Shown: positions 1-13,477, counted from the first letter of the stretch. The stretch: DNA of 64,000 bases from Glandiceps talaboti (GCF_964340395.1 NC_135561.1:7138518-7202517); one strand, 5' to 3'. Notes: generated by a model not told the origin, from the letters alone. Made by a program: numbers and translations.

Positions 1-26
1 TCATACTACTCAAATTATATTTATAG

Positions 27-3000
27 CTCTAACGTGTGGCGGAAAAATTAAACGAGTTCTGATTGATTGGATCGGCAAGACCCTGTTGGTGTTCACTTGT
101 CTATACTTCTTCATCGTGGCCTTGGCATTGATGGGTGATGCATTCACGTTGATTGGAGGGTCAGCGGCAGGTGCTGCCCTGTCTGATAGCACGATACTAG
201 AAAATTCTATCACCGGTCTAATGATTGGCATGCTGGTTACAGTACTCCTGCAGAGTTCGAGTGCAACGACCTCTATCATCGTTTCCATGGTAGCATCAGA
301 TAGTAAGTATGATTTATAATGCTTTAGTACACTTACATCGTCACCTGCCTACTCCGCTGCCCACAACTTTCCCGCCAAATCTATATGAGCTAAAGTTTAG
401 GAGTTTTAGGTATATTTGTGACACCTTAACAATTGGACAAATACCACCCATCCTGTTTGTGTTATCAGCTCCCAAAAGTTTCCTTTAAAGTGACCAAATT
501 TGTAAATATGAAAATAATATGTTTTTCATTCCGCTACATACGTGGATAGATGGCAGAATTTGTTCGGCCGGTAAAACATCTCTCAAAGGGGTCAATCTTC
601 CAACAGATATTTGTACGCATTACCCGCCAAATTTTGCAGGAATTTAATTCAACCACATTGAATTGCTCTGGTACTCATTAAATTGCACTATCGTCTACTG
701 GGTTCAGGCCATATAATTAATCACGTGCAGGGATACTGTAATTATTGGACTTGTCAGATTTAATTGCATGTGTTCCAACAAGAAATCTTCGTTCATTTGA
801 AAAGCTAATTTTGGTCCAACCACGTGACAGATTTAATAGAGCTCAGAACTTTTTCAGTATGTGCATCCTCGAGACGGAACTCGCAAAGTATGAAATAATC
901 TTTCAAACGTAGTTAATGCCACACCTTTTAGACAGCTTGTACTGTTATTTTAAGTGATACTAAATGAAACGTTTTCCGTTCTGCTGTTTAGTTATCCAGG
1001 TGCAAGAAGCTATTCCTATGGTGATGGGAGCCAACCTTGGTACATCAGTAACCAATACCATAGTAGCTGGTGGACAGGCTGGTGACAGGGACTCCTTTCG
1101 ACTTTCCTTCGCCGGTGCTACAGTACACGATTGTTTTAACTGGTTAGCCGTACTCGTTCTACTACCTTTGGAAACCCTGACTGGCTATCTGTATCATCTG
1201 ACATCAGCCATCGTAGAATCTTCCAATCTACACCAAATCAAATCTAACGATAGAATCTCAATAACTGATCCAATCACAGAAAAGATTATACAGGTAAGCC
1301 TGTGTTACTTATTGCATTATTTGCTGAACTCAATTGTTGTTAAACTTAAGTATTGTACTGGCAACTCGGTTGTTGTTAAACTTAAATATTGTACTGCCAA
1401 CTCAATCATTTCTAGTTTACAGTAAAAGTTATTTAACATTTTCTCTTTGGGGATATCTACACAGATTGACATAAGCGTGTTAGAGAGGATAGCCTTAGGT
1501 GAAATCGAACCTGGAGAAGAGAGCCTAGTGGATAGATGGTGCGTGACTGAAGAACACTACTATAACGAAACTTTTTATGATAGTAATGGTACTTTGTATA
1601 ACTACACCGAAGTACACAACTATACAGATTATATAGAAAGATGTAAGTATAAGGATATGAATAAATCTTAAATTTACTCAGCAGTTTCTGAACTAGACAT
1701 TTTGTCAAATATTTGCTTATGCCAATCCTATCTTTATTCTGTCCATACCCAGGAATCAAAATGAATAAAGAACAAACAGAAAGAAAATTATTTGCAAAAA
1801 AAAACAATAATAACAGCATACTTGAACATTGCTCTAAGTAGTTCAATGGGTACTTCACTTTTTTCTCACATGAATATTAGTTGTACAGTCATGTTAACAA
1901 AACAAATTGATAATTTTTATTTTCATCGATACTTTTTTCTCCATATCTATACGCCATAGTTATCATAACTGTATGAAGTCTTATTTTGAAGGTGACAATG
2001 CGGAATAGTTTTAGTCGTTTATATTGGGTACTTTACTACAAACGAATACTTCGTTTGAGGATTGCCAAAAATTGTTTCATCTCACCGCAGACGACTACAG
2101 TCTGAGATGTCACGCTCATAACAATGCTCCTACTTTCCTTACGACAGGTGATTTCCTCTTCGCTTATTCTGACTTAGCTGATGAGATTATCGGGTTGATC
2201 TTACTGATTTTCTCCTTGGTCCTACTGATGGGATGCTTAATTGGAATTGTTAAGGTACTGAATTCGATGCTTCGAGGCAGCGCCGCCATCGCCACTAAGA
2301 AATTCCTTAATGCGAACTTCCCAGGAAAACTGTCATGGCTGACCGGATACGTCGCCATCTTGATTGGAGCGCTGTTCACCATGTTGTTACAAAGTAGTTC
2401 GGTTTTTACCTCTATGTTGACGCCTTTGGTAGGAATGCGAATCATCACCTTGGAAAGAATGTTTCCATTGACACTCGGTGCAAACATTGGAACGACATTT
2501 ACCAGTCTCATAGCTGCTTTTGCTAGTTCAAGTTCAACTGACTTTGAAGAGGGTGTCCAAATTTCTCTTTGTCATCTATTTTTTAATTTATCAGGTATAC
2601 TATTGTTCTTCCCTATTCCTTTCACCAGAAAACCACCACTTAATGGAGCAAAATTCTTAGGAAATACTACAGCTAAATATAGATGGTTCTCAATAGCATA
2701 TGTTTTAACAGTATTTTTTATCTTACCGGCCATTGTCTTAGTTTTGTCTTTACTTGGCTGGCAGTACTTAGCATTATTTTTGATAATATTCGGTGTAATT
2801 TTAATATTTGTTATAACTCTGAAAATCTTACAATACAAATGCCAAAAGCGTTTACCGAAAAAGCTACAGAATTGGAAGTTTTTACCAAAATGCTTACGTT
2901 CCTTAGAACCCTATGACAACCTGATAACGAAATGCATGATGGGATGCAGGAAATGCAAAGTACTATGCCGGTGTGGAAAGGGCGGAGATGCGTCCATCAA

Positions 3001-3274
3001 TGAAACCAAGGATGTTTCAGAGGAAGAAGATTCTCCAGTCAGAGGTGTAGTGATGAGAGTTATCGATACAAACCAGGGAGAGGATAATCCCGTTATAGAC
3101 ATTGGAGATGAAGTGAATGGAGGTGCCGTCCCAAACGGTCATGTGATAGCAATACCAAACTCTGATGGCATCAAGACAGATAATAGTTATGTCAATGAAG
3201 CAATACATACTGATAGTAATGGCAATGAGCTAACGATTGAAGTCAGGCGGCAGCACAGGGAAAAGGACGAATAA
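27..3274 (+). CDS. SLC34: SLC34-type Na+/phosphate cotransporter, copy A (5' partial)
   Basis: Sodium-coupled phosphate transporter of the plasma membrane (NaPi-II family). Coding exons by splice sites and frame: 27-302, 992-1293, 1465-1642, 2148-3274. Together they give at least 626 residues and a stop at 3272-3274; the N-terminal exon lies left of the window. Exon 27-302 carries the first QSSS motif (251-262, QSSSATTS). Exon 992-1293 carries [16 protein letters not shown] and [13 protein letters not shown], both hallmark family segments. Exon 1465-1642 is an extracellular loop with four N-glycosylation sequons and a Cys codon split by the intron. The last exon holds the second QSSS (2390-2401, QSSSVFTS), several hydrophobic helices, a Cys cluster (CMMGCRKC...CRC) and an acidic tail of about 100 residues. 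Seen: exon order, phases and motifs identical to copies B-D. Known: the two QSSS repeats form the substrate site in SLC34 proteins. Inferred: functional transporter; no internal stop or frameshift seen. Confidence 0.93.
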
Positions 3275-3787
3275 TCAATTTTGTTCTCGCGGTTTTTCGG
3301 ATTCCTAATATTATTTTCTCTACATTTCAAATAAAGTTTTAAATCACTGATTTTTCCTATTTCCTACCGTTATCACTGTCTTATCAGAGTTTACCAGCTT
3401 TGCACTAATTAGTAGTTTGCTAATCCTAAAACAAACTCATAGGCTAATTGCCCAATGAACACATTGCGGAGTGAGTGTAATCATAGTAGGGTCTATGGTG
3501 TAATCATCTACTGATCCGACTAAAGGAAGTGCACTGCCATTAGTCTTATCAGTAGATGTTAACACTCACTGAGAAATGTGTTCATTGGGCAATTAGCCCG
3601 TGAGTTTGTTCTAGGATTAGCAATCTGCTAATTAGTAAACTCTGATAAGACAGTAAGTGATAACAAAAGAAAATAGGGAAAAAAGGTGAGAGGAAACAAT
3701 ATTTAAAACTTTATTTGAAATATAGAGAAAATAATATTTGAAATCCGGAAAATCGCGAGAAGAAAATTGATTATTCGTCCTTTACTC
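3264..3787. repeat. near-perfect large palindrome at the end of copy A
   Basis: The sequence from the last codons, stop and 3' UTR of copy A reappears as its reverse complement up to about 3787. The two arms meet with essentially no spacer at AGTGCACT (3528-3535). Each arm is about 250 bases. The left arm has an internal insertion of roughly 23 bases (near 3480-3505) that looks like a local duplication of GTGTAATCAT. Arm divergence is modest. The right arm carries an inverted copy of the stop-codon region and poly(A) signal. Confidence 0.85.
3330..3335 (+). promoter_or_regulatory. polyadenylation signal of copy A
   Basis: AATAAA lies 56 bases after the stop codon of copy A, in an AT-rich 3' UTR. 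The signal sits inside the left arm of the large palindrome, so a second AATAAA occurs on the minus strand in the right arm near 3707-3713. Confidence 0.7.
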
Positions 3788-4812
3788 TATGGTGACAGTC
3801 AGTGTTTCTTAAAGGCCCACATTGGATTAGAATTAGCATCTAGGTGTGAAAAACGGTTTGGTAGAGCTATAAACATTTAGTCAGAGCAAAAGAATGCTCC
3901 CATGTTATCCATATAGCTCCACTGATGCGACAACACAATGGGATAATCCGAGATTGAAACATTGCCCTTTAAGAACTTTGTTTAGGTAGAAACCCCAATT
4001 CTGTTCGACTATGACACTTACCTGTTGGCAAAATCCTGATGGGTAAAAACCCGAATGTCTCAGACTGAAAGGAGGTGGGAGTCTACCACCATATCCTATC
4101 AATAAATTCTTAGCTGAAAACCATTGGTTTACGGCTACCGATTGCTCAACACTTCAGGGACCATATTAGTTTTTCTGACTTGTAATATTTGGATGTATAT
4201 ATTAAAGCTTAAGAATTTGTTTATTCTTGCATATTGTTCATCTTCAACGAAATACTACATATCACAAACTAAACACAATACTTAGACTGTAAGATACGCC
4301 GTGCGCTCCGCCCTCACCGGTGTACTGTAGGTAGGCCAATGTGCACGTGTGAGGGGCGTCATCTCGTCCAGACCACACAATCCTTTTAACAAACTATAAG
4401 TTCAACTGTCAGGCCAGAGAAAATGGTGGATAATTTTCATAAAGTTTTGCAAAACTATGCTGCAGATAATTTCATTTATTGTATATCTGAAATCTTGTCG
4501 AGAGATGCCAAAAATCTATTGGTAAAACCAGCTTTGTATTAAAGTCTGAAATATTTTAATATAAAATAGGGTCTTGTACGTTTCTATTGCATTGTGTGAG
4601 CAACTGTTACATCACTTATTTTGAAAGCGGTGATGTCGAATCTCATAGCAGCTAGGTTGGTATGCCCATGTTTTTGATGATGATAAGGCTTGCACTACAG
4701 GGTATTTATGAAACAATTAATGGTGCTAAACTATCAGTGTACCGTTATAATAATAAAGTAAATAAATTTATTCAACTTTCGTACTCGAAGAATTTACTAG
4801 ACTTCCTTATCA
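3788..4812. other. gene-free stretch after copy A
   Basis: AT-rich, with no ORF of recognisable coding quality. It contains one member of a GC-rich dispersed foldback motif at about 4297-4378 (GCCGTG...CCGCCCTCA, partly inverted as TGTGAGGGGCGTC), related to copies near 20886 and 49383. Confidence 0.6.
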
Positions 4813-4814
4813 TG

Positions 4815-4895
<81 letters not shown>

Positions 4896-4920
4896 AGAGA
4901 CAGACAGACAGACATGGGAG
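4813..4920. repeat. (GA)n microsatellite grading into G-rich and GACA units
   Basis: About 75 bases of uninterrupted GA dinucleotides, followed by a G-run and a few GACA units. Apparent ORFs here are only repeat translations. Confidence 0.95.
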
Positions 4921-5004
4921 GGGAAGGGGCAGACAGAAACTCAGGCAGAGGCAAAAAAGACAGAGACGGAGACACAAAGACAAACAGAGGGACTTACCAA
5001 GATT

Positions 5005-5186
5005 ACACATACATACATACATACATACATACATACATACATACATACATACATACATACATTCATACCTACATACATACATACATACATACATACATAC
5101 ATACATACATACATACATACATACATACATACATACACACACATACACACACATACACACACACATACATACATACATACATACAT

Positions 5187-5217
<31 letters not shown>

Positions 5218-5371
5218 TACATACATACATACATACATACATACATACATACATACATACATACATACATACATACATACATACATACATACATACATAC
5301 ATACATACATACATACATACATACATACATACATACATACATACATACATACATACATACATACATACATA
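5005..5371. repeat. (ACAT)n tetranucleotide microsatellite
   Basis: About 365 bases of ACAT units, broken by short ACAC stretches near 5135-5165 and 5204-5217. All frames are open because the unit has no stop in this phase. The long Tyr/Ile/His/Thr or Met/Tyr/Val/Cys ORFs are artefacts. Confidence 0.97.
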
Positions 5372-7645
5372 CGGAAGGGGAAAGGAGGGAAGATTGGAAA
5401 GAGACAGGGGGGAGTTAGAATGGGATGGTGGGAGTCACAGACAGAGGAAAAACATTCTAGATCTTGTGAAAGACCGGGAAAGAGACCCCTGTGTGTACGT
5501 CTCACGTGTGACTTTACCTAATAGTATTCATCTGTATCTATATACAAACAACACTCCTATATACTAGTATATCAAGCTATGATGACCTTCAGGTTGAAAT
5601 AAACACAGAATATGATAGATAACATTGTCGATGTCAGCTGCCACTAGCGTCTCTTTGCACGACTATATGACGTAAATACTGTACTTTCTGTCACATTCCT
5701 TATCAACTTTATCATAGTAGGATAAAGTTTGGGTCTTCAGAAATCCGTATCCTTTGATAGACATATTACCGAGATGACATTGCTGATGTAGATCTCGGAT
5801 GATAGTACCCCGACTAATTACCCTGTAGATGAACTATTGGATGCTGCATAATGTCGACGACCAGATTGCTGCCAGCGGTCGTAGAGAGCTGGTTCCAAGG
5901 TCGTGACAGAAGTGCAAAACATCACAAGTAATGTATTTTATGTCATACGTATACATTCTAATAAACGCCAAAGATAGAACTGTTTTGATATATTTTTCCA
6001 ATAACATTTTTGATCAACAATATTAACCTTGTAGAAACACCTTCCTTGTAAAAGAGAACACGGCCCCTTAGAAGCTTATGAATCGGAATCGGGTTTGTTG
6101 ACCTCTGATTGACATCTGAGCTACACATTTAAATACAAGTCAATAAAACTGTTATTGTTTATTTCTTGGGTGTTATTGTGACATTTCAGGACACGTAAGT
6201 TGAAAAGCACTGGGATTTCATTCCAACGACCAGAGTAGTAGTCATGGCAACAATATTTCGCCTGACTTTGTACCCACCTATTGCAGTTATAACATTTCAA
6301 TTGACGTCACTACCTCCGTCGTACATAAATCGTGCTAGTGATCTAGAATTTTCTGACCTTGACTCATGTACCTGCAGGATGTTGTCCCCAGCCGTCTACA
6401 ACCCTGTACTATAGTAATACCATTTATCTTCATGTAACAGTTTCTCGGTGCTATTTTGTGTCAAGTGCAAAACTATTCTGCATAACAATATTTTTTGAAG
6501 GGGATTGCTCCCAGCTATTTTCTTTTTATGCAGACGAATACACACAAAAACACACATTTCTACAGAAATCCATGCAGGTTTAGGACTACGTGACAGAGCT
6601 CTGTTGCATTCATTCGTACCACGCACGTTGCTATGTAAAAGCATGTGTTTACATGATGACGATATAGTGTTTGTTTGAAATCAAACTAGATTCCAGAGGG
6701 ATGAAATTAATCAATAATTAATTGACAGCCTCTAATATGTTTGAAAAACTTGTGATATGCATGTAACTTTAGTACAGTGGATCAGTATAATTATGGAGAG
6801 TGTGGACATTTATTTGGAAACCAGAGAGGTAGTCCTCATTGAACAACTTTAGTACAATGCAGTGTAATGAAGGCAATCTGTTTTATACCATAGAGAGTCG
6901 GTTCTTCCTCCACTATCTATGGTTTTACAGGTTGGCCAACGTAATGCAAGTTGTGTAGTTTCTCCAGTGAGTGCATGGTAAAGTCTGTAAACACACCATT
7001 GTTCGTTGTTAAAAAAATACCATGTAACATTCTTTTAAATTTGCCAGCCAGATGTGCAGTACATAACCAGGTATGTTTAATACAATAAGAATAGAACCTG
7101 GCCATGTTTCGCTCAGTGAGTGCTCAGACCACTTCAAACATGTTCTATAGTGGTCTGAAGTGAGGGTAACTGCTAACATTCCCAAAGGATAGATAATGTC
7201 AGACAGTGTCATGATATCACTACCAATACCAACTTATTTGAAAGTCTTCAAACTTAAGTGTACAGTATATTGATATTTTCCCAATCCCCTAGGTGGTCTG
7301 GTTTCACTATTTATTTACAATTGTTAATTGTACTTATTTAATTGTATGATCGTAAATTATACATTGTGTAGTTACCCGGAACAGATATGAAAATCTCAAT
7401 AACTGTTGATTCAGAATTTCTTTTTTATTCCTTGTAAATTTTGTTTAATCAAAGGCCATAGTTACTCGAAAATGAAACTCGTTTTCTTTTATATAACACA
7501 TAATCTTGAATTTAACGCACCTATGTGCATCTTGAAATACATTTTCAGAGCTTTTACTAACGAAATTTACTATTTTTAAAAATATCTTTTATGACTTGAA
7601 TTTATTTCAAGAACAATGACATAGCCCTGTCGTGCATATACCGGC
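5372..7645. other. intergenic DNA, nothing recognised
   Basis: Unique-looking AT-rich sequence. The short ORFs at 6359-6583 and on the opposite strand lack any recognisable domain or codon signal. No RNA gene was recognised. Confidence 0.5.
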
Positions 7646-7719
<74 letters not shown>

Positions 7720-7830
7720 CGCGTGTGTGTCTGTGTTTATGTATCTGTGTGTGTCTCTGTCTGTCTGTCTGTCTGTCTGTCTGTACTGTACTGTCTGTTT
7801 GCCTGTCTGTCTGTTTGTGTATGTGTCTAT
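7646..7830. repeat. (GT)n-(GC)n-(CTGT)n compound microsatellite
   Basis: About 65 bases of GT repeats are followed by a GC-alternating block (about 7710-7723) and then CTGT units. The alternating purine-pyrimidine tract could adopt Z-DNA, but that is only a sequence property. Confidence 0.95.
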
Positions 7831-10080
7831 GTGTGTTTGTGTGTCTCTTTCAGTGGGTATTTGTTTCTGAGTGCCTGCTACCGGAGATCCGCCTTCCAAC
7901 CACAGGATGTTTTCGCCAGCGACGTACATTTACATAACCTTGCTAGGTTAATCTATACCGATACCTATACCTATACAAATTGGCAAAGTTACAAATGTCT
8001 TTTGTACGTCATGAAATTCTTAAATTTTACCAAAGTATTGTTTAATTTGAAGAAAACAAACAAACAACAACAACAACAGTTGGTTATAGTATATATAAAG
8101 GACAATGTCAACATTGTAAGTTAGTTATAGTTGTTAGAGTGATGACAGCAAGTAACGAGTTGACAGAGTCGTAAATATTGGTAGTCATCGATCTCAATGT
8201 AAGTAACTCATACTTTAGTTGTTATTTGAAGATCTTTGTTGACAATTTGAGGAGCGTAAAAGATTCATTTTTATATACAAGCTAAGTAGATAGATTATTT
8301 TCGTTTCCAGGCCTTGCAAATAATTTACATTTCGAAATTTTAAATCAGGGCTATTGATTACCGAACACAGAAAGGTTGAAATTTTTATATACATCTGAGT
8401 CATTACTTAAAAAATTACATTGTTTACGGATTTTTTGTAGTAATTAATTTAAACTTTACACATAATTGTCGGAATCGTGATCACTCAACTAGAATTATAA
8501 GATTTGTGGGAAATTGTGGCGTGGTTGTTTAGGACTCAATTCGGCAGAAATGAAAACGCATGAAATGCCCACTGATCACGTGAAAGTTTTCAGATGTAGC
8601 CCCGCTTCATTTTCATATCCAAGTTCAGTTACACCTAAAATTTGAGATCGAGGCAATTATAAGATCGCATGTCACAGTTTAGATTGTGTTTTTTGTATAT
8701 ATATTGAGTGTCACATACATCATTTGATCCAAACACAGTCTTGAAAATGCAACACATTGAATTACCAACACAGATGAATTTTCATTTGAATACCATAATT
8801 AGGTATACAGTTGCTGACACGGAAGAGGTAGAGACTCGTAAGTAGGGCCATCAGAATTTGTGTTCCCAGTACCACATGTAGGTGAACAAGCTTAAGTTCG
8901 CGGAAAACATCGTCAGTGCAAAATAGATAAATCTCAGAAATCAATTGTAATACAGAAAACAAGGATTCAAGCAATAGTTTTAGAGAAAAATGGAATAAGA
9001 TATCTTTAACACATTCCGTTCCTCGAAGAAAGAATGTGTCTTTGGGAACAAATTTCTTTGAAAATCAAAGTTGTTCGAATTACCCTGAACTTTATTGGTT
9101 ATTTTGATGGACCGAAATCGTTACAAGCAGTTTTAATAAACTAATTATGAATAGGTGGCTAGTAACAACTGCGAGTCGTTCAGTCAACCAATTCTATGGT
9201 GTTCTCAGGCTGAGGTCTAGCGTAATGGTTATTCTTGGACTACAGACAATGCATGGTCTAACAACCGGTTTATAGCATGAACCGTTTTGGCAAATCTCAT
9301 CAACTTACTCAGGCCTCTTGCTTTAAAAGTACCGGCTCAATGTCTAGATCTCGGTCCATGTTTCTCGTTTGCTCCAAAGTGCTAAATGGAACCAACGTTA
9401 GGTTGGTTTTATCTAAGTTCCATTTTTTTATGCTTAAAGGTACCATTTTCATCAATTATACATCACGTAACGGGACATCTCTAAACGTCGGGGGACTTCT
9501 TATTCATTCCCACTACTAGCCTCAGCATTGTCTGGTCAGTTTTTTCAAAAGAGGTTCATAATCCTAGCATTGTTTATTTCCCATAATACCGTGCCAAAAT
9601 GTACAGTCAGCTTCTTCTAAGCTAGATTTGCCATCTTGTAAAACTCTCGTTTTAGAGTGGTCGCTATACAGGATTGGTAAAAGTGACACTTCGTTGTTCC
9701 CTAAGCATAGCAATTATTAGCAAAGATAAAAGGAGCCTCACATTTGTTTCTCTCGAATGTGGAGATATAATGACGTCATGTTTTACCCACAAATGCAGAG
9801 TAGGTCAACATCGTACATAGCGGACAGTAACCTTTGAGAGACCATTCGATCGTCCAATGACGTCATTGTCATTATCGCACATGGGACGCATTCATTGAAA
9901 CTTTGGCTTCAAAATTCAGTTTTATCCAGCTACTTGGGCATGATTAGTTATCTGTTTCTTATCAATTCCAGTAGACAGTGCGATAAAAATTAGGTATATT
10001 AATCAACAATTCGATTGAAAAGAGATATCACCGATCAATTAAATTGGTAAATCACAATAAGTTCAAAACTTCAATCAGAT
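7831..10080. other. intergenic DNA, nothing recognised
   Basis: No supported gene. An 80-codon ORF at 9277-9519 has no recognisable family, signal peptide or membrane segment, and is treated as chance. Confidence 0.45.
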
Positions 10081-12265
10081 ATCACAATAGCGACCAAAAG
10101 AACAAATATTCGGATTGTCAGTGGCCAAATGGTCAGCTCGTGTGTTTCTTACCTCTACGGTCTCGAACCCTCCAAACGTCGATTAGATTTGATTAAAAAA
10201 TAACCAGGTATGCGGGTGATACTCAGTTTGACCCTGCCGAACAATGCAGTTTTCCCCAGGTACTAGAGTTTCCTACTTTTCAACACTAGGGCACTAGGGC
10301 ACTGTTCACTGGTGACCATTATACATATTTCAGAATTTATTTGGACGAATATAGATAATTTATCAAATCCTAATATTATTCATAAGTGAGATTATTGTTC
10401 TATTAATTTGTAAGAAGACGGTGAAGTAAGTAAATAACTCAAATATTACTGTGCTAGCTCGGTAAATCTTCGAGACATAAACATAGCAATGCAGTTATAA
10501 CTGAAAACAATTATGAAAGTCCAAACAAAACAGACCTCAATAAGTTGACAATAAGTGTAATGAAACTATCGACGTCACATTGATGGGATAAAGCTTAAAT
10601 CGGTATAAATTATTACAATGAATCGTTTTTTTCTCCTTCACCGTTGTATGACCGTATATCCGTTGATCAACTAGAAACCAAAACGTTACAGAATAATATA
10701 CAACTCAGTCATCTGTTACTTAGACTCTAACGTGTACGTTGTCTACAATGTACAAAGTGTTCGTGGGCTCTATAGCTTGCTCATATGATAGCTCCGTATT
10801 TAGTGTCATTACAGTTTTATACCTTACCTAGCCATGACATGAAATCATACGTGTAGAAACAGTTACAAAAACGATTGACATTATGTTACGGTGCCCCAGT
10901 CAACCCAGCTGTATAATTGAGAACATGTAAGATAAAGCAGCAGGTTACGGTATGAATGCTTTATAAGCCTGCACACTAATAATATGCTGCAATGGATTAT
11001 GTGCTTCAATTCCCATGGAGTTGAGAACAGTTGTGCCGCTTGGAGTAAATGTTGAAAAGCGCTATACAAAAACTAACATTATACTGACATTATATGATAT
11101 TGTTAAGATGTCTCAGAAAGTATACTCGTCCAGTAAAAACATTCAAAGCTCGCCGTACAGATTGAAGAAAAATAGTCAGCAAATACATATACATGACTTA
11201 CAAAAGTTAAAACCGATGTGGGTATCAAAAGCGTTCACCAGTAAGAGCCTTGGTTTTGTAGATTTCTTGAAATGTATTTTTCACTCCTATTTAAATGTTA
11301 TTTGGTAGCACATACATGTAATCACCAAACCCTGCCAAAATAATGGCAGACTTCAATGCCAATATATAAGTTGTGATCGTTTTACACGTGACCCGCGAGT
11401 TGAACTGATTTATTTGCATCGTACGACACACATTCATTGTATGGAATGGTTGCACATGTATTCCACATGGTCACCATGTCTGAACTTTTTGTATGATGAG
11501 TTTAATATTTGACAATTTACATGTAACCGCACTAAATTGTCATCGGGTACTTAGGCCATGCTTTCTGCCAGTTTTCGAAGCATCCTCTAGTGACCACTGG
11601 CGCAGCCGGTATACGTATGACAAAGAAACTTAAATTGGAAATTATTTGAAAGTAAGTGAACTTGTAATTGAGTAACTATGTGTATTGCTATATACAAGTC
11701 ATTCTTGTTGTTTTAATCAACGAATTATCATTGAGAAAACCAATGTTATCTTAAAATGTAGGAATAGAATATATACTAATTTTGTCTTCAACCGTACATA
11801 AAGTTAAGTTCAAGATGCTATGCCAGATATGCCAGACATAATTTTGCCATGTTGATTCTGTCTTTTATCTATTTTAAAGTTAATTTTATTAAATTGGCGA
11901 ATAAACGTTATTTATTATTAAGTAAAATGACACATCAAACCATGCTAAGAATTAAAATAATGAAATTAAATACAACGATTGATCACATAGATAATTAATC
12001 TTCACTCGTCCAAATAAATTGGGAAATTTGGTGAATGGTCGCCACAAGAGCAGCGTCCTAGTGTTAAAGAAGCAGGAGTACCCGGGCAAAACCTGCGTTG
12101 TTCGGCAGGGTCAAACTAAGCATCACCCTTCTTCCATACAGACCTGGTTAAATTTTAAAACAAACCCCGCCGACACCTGGCTGCAGAGGTAAGAGGCGTA
12201 CAAACTCGGCCACCGACAACAATAAGTACCATTTATTCATAAAATGGGAATATGCAGTTTTTAAT
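10080..12265. mobile_element. candidate element bounded by ~300-base inverted repeats
   Basis: Sequence around 10110-10370 matches the reverse complement of about 11985-12240. Shared segments include GGTCAGCTCG-like and TCTTACCTCT, AACCAGGT, AGTTTGACCCTGCCGAACAA and ATTTATTTGGACGA, in the same order. The repeats diverge by substitutions and small indels and flank about 1.6 kb of AT-rich sequence. No transposase is recognisable between them; the 97-codon ORF at 11015-11308 is unassigned. This may be a nonautonomous DNA transposon with long terminal inverted repeats, or two oppositely oriented copies of one dispersed repeat. Confidence 0.6.
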
Positions 12266-13360
12266 ATGAAGTTCTACGCTTTTATATTCAATGATTTCAT
12301 CATCAATTAGGCATTTCTCCCTTCTGTATTAAAATTGAACTTAAAAAATAGTGGGCTAATATTAGTCCAAACGAATGACATTCTAATAGATCGACACAAT
12401 AGTTTGCATAGTGTAAAACGTCGTGTATGATATTAGTTAGACCACTATAGAGAACTCTATTATAGTGGTCGTAGGTATTTCACATTTGCAGATCAAAGTT
12501 TATATATAACTGGAACCAGGTCTTTACATATGATGTTCATGCACGTGTACGTGTACGTGTATCGTGAAATGATATCATCTGGTACGTTTCGCATGAAAGA
12601 CCATAATTCTTTGTCAGTTACCTCAGCAATGGCCTCGTTTATCACAGCCCACTTAGTAATGAACGCTGGAATGTCTATGATACACAACGGAGTGGATTTT
12701 CGTTGTTTTTCTTATTTTTTCACTAGAAAAAATTCTTATTTTATGAATACAATTTCTTAATATAGTTTACTGGTGACTACTATCAATTGCCTAGCTAAGA
12801 AATATATGTCTGTGACCTCCACGCGTAAAGCAACGCCTGTGAATTTTCTCCAACGTGGACTGTGCACAGATATGGTGTAAATATACATGACTTGCAATAC
12901 ATTTTCAACTCAGTCTTTTGGGTCTATAAAGTTCCTCATCTTTAAATAAACGAGAGGGTTTTGTCTGATGCAACGAAATCTACTGTAACAATACTTTGTA
13001 ATTTTTATTTTTGAAAAATTGTTCTTACAATCCGACTACTATTTCCTATGTTGGGTTTATTGTACTTAGAAATTACGTCTCCTCGAAATTAAAAGGTAAT
13101 TTGTAATGTGTAAGAATCATTATGTCAACTGTCTAAGATATCACAAGTTTTAAAAACCAGCTTCGAATGCTGAATAATATGTATGATCACACTATTACAT
13201 TGTATGCCGGGTAATTCAATGACGTACAACTACGGTAGAGTTGCATATATTTGTTTACGTGTACGAAAGTAATAATACTTTTACAGATTACAATCGAATC
13301 AAAGTTGATTACGCAGGACTCCGACCACTGAATTACGGTTTTAAGGACTTTATTGCAACG
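12266..13360. other. intergenic DNA, nothing recognised
   Basis: AT-rich, with small ORFs only (12493-12760 region, both strands) and no recognisable domain. Confidence 0.45.
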
Positions 13361-13427
13361 ACAGACAGACAGACAGACAGACAGACGGACGGACGGACGG
13401 ACGGACGGACGGACGGACGGACGGACG

Positions 13428-13477
<50 letters not shown>

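Noticed and set aside
4662-5567. 301-codon ORF
   Set aside because: Runs through (GA)n and (ACAT)n; no conserved flanking coding sequence.
7646-7730. (GT)n/(GC)n as a regulatory Z-DNA element
   Set aside because: No gene or promoter nearby; one of many microsatellites here.
9277-9519. 80-codon ORF
   Set aside because: No recognisable family, no splice context, and length expected by chance in 64 kb.
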